DNA of 64,000 nucleotides from positions 558,001-622,000 of the forward strand of contig NZ_CP104264.1 in assembly GCF_025244845.1 (NCBI RefSeq). Direction: 5' to 3'. This DNA is from Arthrobacter sp. zg-Y1171. GTDB lineage: Bacteria; Actinomycetota; Actinomycetes; Actinomycetales; Micrococcaceae. Below the pieces are notes generated by a model, which was not told the DNA's origin, did not search any database, and saw only the letters and a list, made by a program, of their open reading frames with translations. Of the stretch, positions 60,901-64,000 are shown in pieces (positions within the stretch are counted from its first letter, which is position 1; the number at the start of each line of letters is the position of its first letter). Both the position numbers and the translations under genes were made by a program.

Positions 60901-61284
60901 GATCAGGGTCTGCAGCGACTGCTGCCAGGCCGGCACGGATGGCCGTAGGGCGGGGGCGGAGAGTTCCTGCCGGGAAATCAAATGCTCGGTGTTGCTCTGC
61001 AGCGCTGCCGCGGCAACATGCTTGCAGTCGAAGCCGAGGGGGCAGCTGCAGTGGTTATCCAGCAGGCGGTAATCACCCTGGCGTTTAGCGCCGAGCTGCA
61101 GCATGGTCCGGTAGGGGACCGACGCGCTGCCGCGAACAGACGCGCGCAGCACCTCGCCTTGCGCATCCCACTCCAGGGTCTCCACGGCACCGCCCTTGGC
61201 GTAGGTCTGGCCCCGCTGAAACGCCGATCCGCCGACCACGCGGATGACGTCGGTAACGTCTACGAGCGGAGGGGTTTCGAGCAT
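57946..61284 (-). CDS. SWIM zinc finger / SNF2-family helicase
   Basis: A 1112-residue protein. An N-terminal SWIM domain has C79, C81, C87 and H89 ([11 protein letters not shown]). A long middle region (about 100-620) is unique to bacterial SNF2 proteins. The SNF2 ATPase follows: motif I [18 protein letters not shown] near 668, motif II [8 protein letters not shown] near 772 (DEAQ rather than DEAH), motif III [9 protein letters not shown], and the helicase C domain with motif V [22 protein letters not shown] and motif VI [8 protein letters not shown]. SNF2 proteins move along double-stranded DNA and remodel protein-DNA complexes; the bacterial SWIM type is poorly studied. A duplicated 15-bp segment spans its stop. 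Confidence 0.93.
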   Translation of the reverse strand: [1112 protein letters not shown]

Positions 61285-61547
61285 GGTTTTATCGTCTCAC
61301 GCAGTACTGACGGTTTCCGCCGCCGGGTTCCTTCGGGGAATTTGGCAGGCCCCGGGGTGCCCTGTTTAGGATGTTAGTAGCGCGGATCACAATGGCGTGA
61401 TCTGCGTTTCACTTTCCCCGGGTCGGGTACCCGCAGGGAACCGCCGCTTCACACTGCAGAGCTGGCCCGCCGTCGTCGTCCGCCCTCCTCCGCCTGAACC
61501 TCCGGTGCAGTCCCGGCTCCCAAATACCCGTGCGCTATTATCGCCGC

Positions 61548-62120
61548 ATGAATGATTCGGCGGGTCTTCAGGAATGGTCATCTTCAATGCTCACCGGCGA
61601 GCGGGTCCGCTTCCGCGAGCTTCGTGAACCTGACCTCGCACACCTGGCCGAGTGGTGGAATGACCCGTCCCAGGCGATCCTGCAGCAGGACCGGGTCACC
61701 GTCCGCCCGCAGGAGGCGGCGGCGGCCCTGTTTCGGACCTGGAGCAAGAACGAGTCACCGTCCGGTTTCGGCTACAGCATTGTCAATCCGGCCGAAAAGC
61801 TGATCGGACATATCAGCGTCTGGGGAATATCCGTTCCGGAACGGATTGCCACCATGGCAATTATCATCAGCCCGGAATTCCAGGACCAGGGCCTGGGGCG
61901 GGAATCCCTGCAGCTCGGACTGCGGATTGTCTTTGAGGAAATGGGTGCGCATAAGGCCGAACTGCAGACGTGGTCCTATAACCAGCGGGCCATTCATCTG
62001 TATCGGTCGCTGGGGTTCCGTGAGGAAGGACGCCGCCGCGCCGCCGTGTTCCACCGCGGAGAGTTCCACGACCAGATGCTGCTCGGAATGCTGGAGGAGG
62101 AATACCGGGCCGAGGGCTAG
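61548..62120 (+). CDS. GNAT-family N-acetyltransferase (RimJ/RimL-like)
   Basis: A 190-residue acetyl-CoA-dependent transferase. The order is typical: LTGERVRFRELREPDLAHLAEWWND near residue 15, GYSIVNPAEKLIGHISVW on the central strands, the acetyl-CoA loop FQDQGLGRESLQLGLRIVFEEMG (Q/RxxGxG/A form QGLGRE) near 108, and LQTWSYNQRAIHLYRSLGFREEGRRR near 142. It may acetylate a protein N-terminus or a small amine. TATTAT lies 6 nt before ATG 61548. It overlaps the convergent hydrolase gene by 4 nt. Confidence 0.9.
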   Translation: MNDSAGLQEWSSSMLTGERVRFRELREPDLAHLAEWWNDPSQAILQQDRVTVRPQEAAAALFRTWSKNESPSGFGYSIVNPAEKLIGHISVWGISVPERIATMAIIISPEFQDQGLGRESLQLGLRIVFEEMGAHKAELQTWSYNQRAIHLYRSLGFREEGRRRAAVFHRGEFHDQMLLGMLEEEYRAEG

Positions 62121-62932
62121 GGCAGTCCGGCGGACGCCGGTGACCCGGAGCCGACATGGATTTCGACGCGTTCGATCCAATCCCGCATCAAAGCTGAGAC
62201 CAGCGCGGGACGTTCGAGGTGGAGGTTGTGCCCGGCGGCGTCCAGCACGGTGAAGGTGCCACGCGGGTAATGCTCCCGCACTGCCCAGCCGTCTTCGTAT
62301 CCCGTGACATGGTCCTGCCGGCCGAAAATGTGCAGGGACGGTGCATCGAACGGCTGCGCGTGGGCGAGCTCGGGCTCCGTGTCCAGCGCGTAGTCAGCGG
62401 CAATCTGTTCCATAAGTGCCTGATCCGCGCCCCGGAGGCCCGGGAGCACGTACTCGGAGAAGCCCGCAAAAGCGTCGGCTGTCTGCAGGACCGCCTCGTC
62501 CTCGAAGTCGGCCGAGCCATCTGCCCCGGCCTCAATCAGGGCCGGGTCCCGGTGAATGATTTGCCGGGGCGGCAGGACCCGGTCTGCATGGATCGCCGTG
62601 AACACCGAAGCCAGGGTTGCCAACCCGAGCACCTGGTCCTTCAGGGTATGGGCCACGTGCCGGGCCACCATGCCGCCGAAGGAATTCCCGATCAGGGCAA
62701 ACGGCTCGTCGCCCAGCCGGTTCCTGATCTCCTCGACGACGCCGTCTGCCACCTCTTGGGCGCCGGCGGCCGGCGTCCGCGAACCGTGCTCGGCCCAGGG
62801 AAGGTCAAGATAGATGCGCCGCCAGGCAAGGTCGCCAAGGGCGCCTTCCAGGGGCAGCATGATCCGGTGGTCCACGCCAAACCCGTGTATGAGCACCAGG
62901 GGTTGGCCGTTTCCTATTTCGCGGGCAATCAC
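62117..62932 (-). CDS. Alpha/beta hydrolase
   Basis: A 271-residue cytoplasmic esterase-like protein. Oxyanion-hole HGFG lies near residue 16; the nucleophile is S84 in IGNSFGGM, the acid is D207 in FGRQDHV and the base is H235 in AAGHNLHLERP. It resembles C-C bond hydrolases and lipolactonase-like enzymes, but no substrate can be named. It starts with GTG; TAGGAT lies 6 nt upstream, which supports a leaderless start. It is convergent with the GNAT gene. Confidence 0.88.
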   Translation of the reverse strand: MIAREIGNGQPLVLIHGFGVDHRIMLPLEGALGDLAWRRIYLDLPWAEHGSRTPAAGAQEVADGVVEEIRNRLGDEPFALIGNSFGGMVARHVAHTLKDQVLGLATLASVFTAIHADRVLPPRQIIHRDPALIEAGADGSADFEDEAVLQTADAFAGFSEYVLPGLRGADQALMEQIAADYALDTEPELAHAQPFDAPSLHIFGRQDHVTGYEDGWAVREHYPRGTFTVLDAAGHNLHLERPALVSALMRDWIERVEIHVGSGSPASAGLP

Positions 62933-63016
62933 CCCGCGATCCTATGCGCGCCCCTGCCCGCCCGGGCGGAACGACTGGCCGGAGTCTGAACCGTGACCGG
63001 CACGGCTCCGCTGCAG

Positions 63017-64000
63017 CTACCCCGCGGCCTGCGTCGTAGCGTTTCCCTGCGGCTTCACCACCGGGAAACTGCCGTGCGGTTCATCGTCCTCTTCAAAATG
63101 GTTGTAGGCCCTTCCGACAATCAGCGGATCCGGTGCATGCGCAATGGAGCTGTCCTTGTTCGGATATTCCACTGTGCTGAGCACATGGCGCATCGCTTCG
63201 AGCCGGGCGCGTTTCTTGTCATTGGACTTCACTGCGGTCCAGGGCGCATCTCCGGTGTCCGTGTAAAAGAACATGGCTTCCTTCGCCTCGGTGTACGCGT
63301 CCCACTTATCCAGGCTGGCCAAGTCTGTGGGGGAGAGCTTCCACTGCTTCACGGGATCCGTTTCCCGGGCAGCGAACCGGGCCAGCTGCTCCGCCCGGCC
63401 TACCGAGAACCACAGCTTGTGCAGCAGGGTGCCGGAATTGACGAGCATCCGTTCGAGCTCCGGAACCTCCCGCATAAACTCCAGGTACTGCGCCGGGGTG
63501 CAATACCCCATCACGCGTTCGACGCCGGCCCGGTTGTACCAGGAGCGGTCCATCATCACGATCTCTCCGCCGCTGGGCAGGGTGCGGATATACCGTTGGA
63601 AGTACCACTGGGTCTGCTCCTCGGAGGTGGGCTTCTCCAATGCCACCACGCGTGCACCGCGGGGATTCAGGTGCTCGTCGAACCGCTTGATCGCCCCGCC
63701 TTTTCCGGCGGCATCGCGGCCTTCGAAGATGATGAGCATTTTCTGCCCGGTTTCCTTGACCCAGAGCTGCATCTTCAGCAGTTCAATCTGGAGCCGGCGT
63801 TTCTGCCGGTCATAGGTGCGCCGGCTGAGCTTGGTGTCGTAGGGGTAGTTCTGGCGCCAGGCGTCGTCGTCGACCTTGATCTTGAGCTTTTTGCCCTTCG
63901 TTTTCAGTTCCTGCAGCTCGTCGAGTTCCTGCGCATAGTCCTCCGCGACCGCCACGCGCTGACCGTCCAGGCTTTGCTCATCCGCCGCGAGTCCGTTGGC
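63017..64000 (-). CDS. ppk2: Polyphosphate kinase 2 family protein (5' end beyond window)
   Basis: A PPK2-type kinase that moves phosphate between polyphosphate and nucleotides. Walker A is FEGRDAAGKGG and Walker B is MMDRSWYNRAGVERVMG; the lid region QWKLSPTDLASLDKWDAYTEAKE is typical. From an internal GTG (63955) the protein would have 312 residues, but no ribosome binding site precedes it and the frame stays open to the window edge with sensible codons (GLAADEQSLDGQR), so the true start is probably outside. The C-terminal tail is Gly/Ala/Thr-rich. The preferred nucleotide (ADP, GDP or AMP) cannot be told. Confidence 0.92.
   Translation of the reverse strand, partial: ANGLAADEQSLDGQRVAVAEDYAQELDELQELKTKGKKLKIKVDDDAWRQNYPYDTKLSRRTYDRQKRRLQIELLKMQLWVKETGQKMLIIFEGRDAAGKGGAIKRFDEHLNPRGARVVALEKPTSEEQTQWYFQRYIRTLPSGGEIVMMDRSWYNRAGVERVMGYCTPAQYLEFMREVPELERMLVNSGTLLHKLWFSVGRAEQLARFAARETDPVKQWKLSPTDLASLDKWDAYTEAKEAMFFYTDTGDAPWTAVKSNDKKRARLEAMRHVLSTVEYPNKDSSIAHAPDPLIVGRAYNHFEEDDEPHGSFPVVKPQGNATTQAAG

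Noticed and set aside
58594..60948. Long open frame (784 codons) on the plus strand
   Set aside because: Antisense to the SNF2 helicase, which has all its catalytic motifs; no independent ribosome binding site or domain.

Overview
The window is high-GC actinobacterial chromosome. Protein families, the use of GTG starts and the leaderless-gene architecture fit a member of the Micrococcaceae close to Arthrobacter. There is no phage, insertion sequence, CRISPR array, rRNA or replication origin. Most of it is ordinary chromosome, with several accessory metabolic islands.

Layout. 1-2800: molybdenum cofactor and formate dehydrogenase maturation (mobA end, a DUF6457 protein, moeA, fdhD). 2800-6600: an orphan sensor kinase and an ABC exporter. 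6600-11000: a DeoR regulator, a decayed aldolase gene, and a carbohydrate ABC importer (lipoprotein plus two permeases, no ATPase). 11100-15000: a VOC protein, tRNA-Arg(CCU), a MarR/MMPL divergent efflux pair with a clear operator, and a membrane protein overlapping the MMPL gene tail to tail. 15100-20800: an inositol-phosphatase family enzyme, pcrA, and sucCD with a structured leader and a terminator. 20850-26100: a sugar porter, a secreted alpha/beta hydrolase and a BCCT osmolyte carrier, with strong terminators between them.

26300-30200 is the most unusual stretch: a minus-strand operon of a DUF6507/WXG100-like protein with a repeat-rich Pro/Ala tail and a Cys cluster, a DUF1023-type hydrolase with a coiled-coil N-terminus, and a lipoprotein. 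30360-34800: a ferritin-like/VIT1 transporter, an acyl-CoA ligase and an AI-2E family permease. 34830-41600 looks like a guanidino-compound locus: a sodium:solute symporter, an XRE-cupin regulator, a ureohydrolase and a TPP enzyme resembling the arginine-transaminase-pathway decarboxylase, with an FAD monooxygenase in between. 41600-43900: an autoregulated MarR/EmrB-type efflux operon. 43900-47060: a three-gene type III PKS, methyltransferase and flavin hydroxylase operon, with the same gene content as the srsABC phenolic-lipid operon of Streptomyces.

47100-64000: CtaG/DUF2243, DUF503, Tex, a HAD phosphatase, a solitary Vsr endonuclease, small acidic proteins, an FAD-binding dehydrogenase, a CE1759-type FMN reductase, a MarR protein, a zinc-ribbon protein, a SWIM/SNF2 helicase, a GNAT enzyme, a hydrolase and a PPK2 polyphosphate kinase running off the end. 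At least eleven genes have a TANNNT hexamer 6-7 nt before the start codon, which suggests extensive leaderless transcription; I used this to choose several starts.
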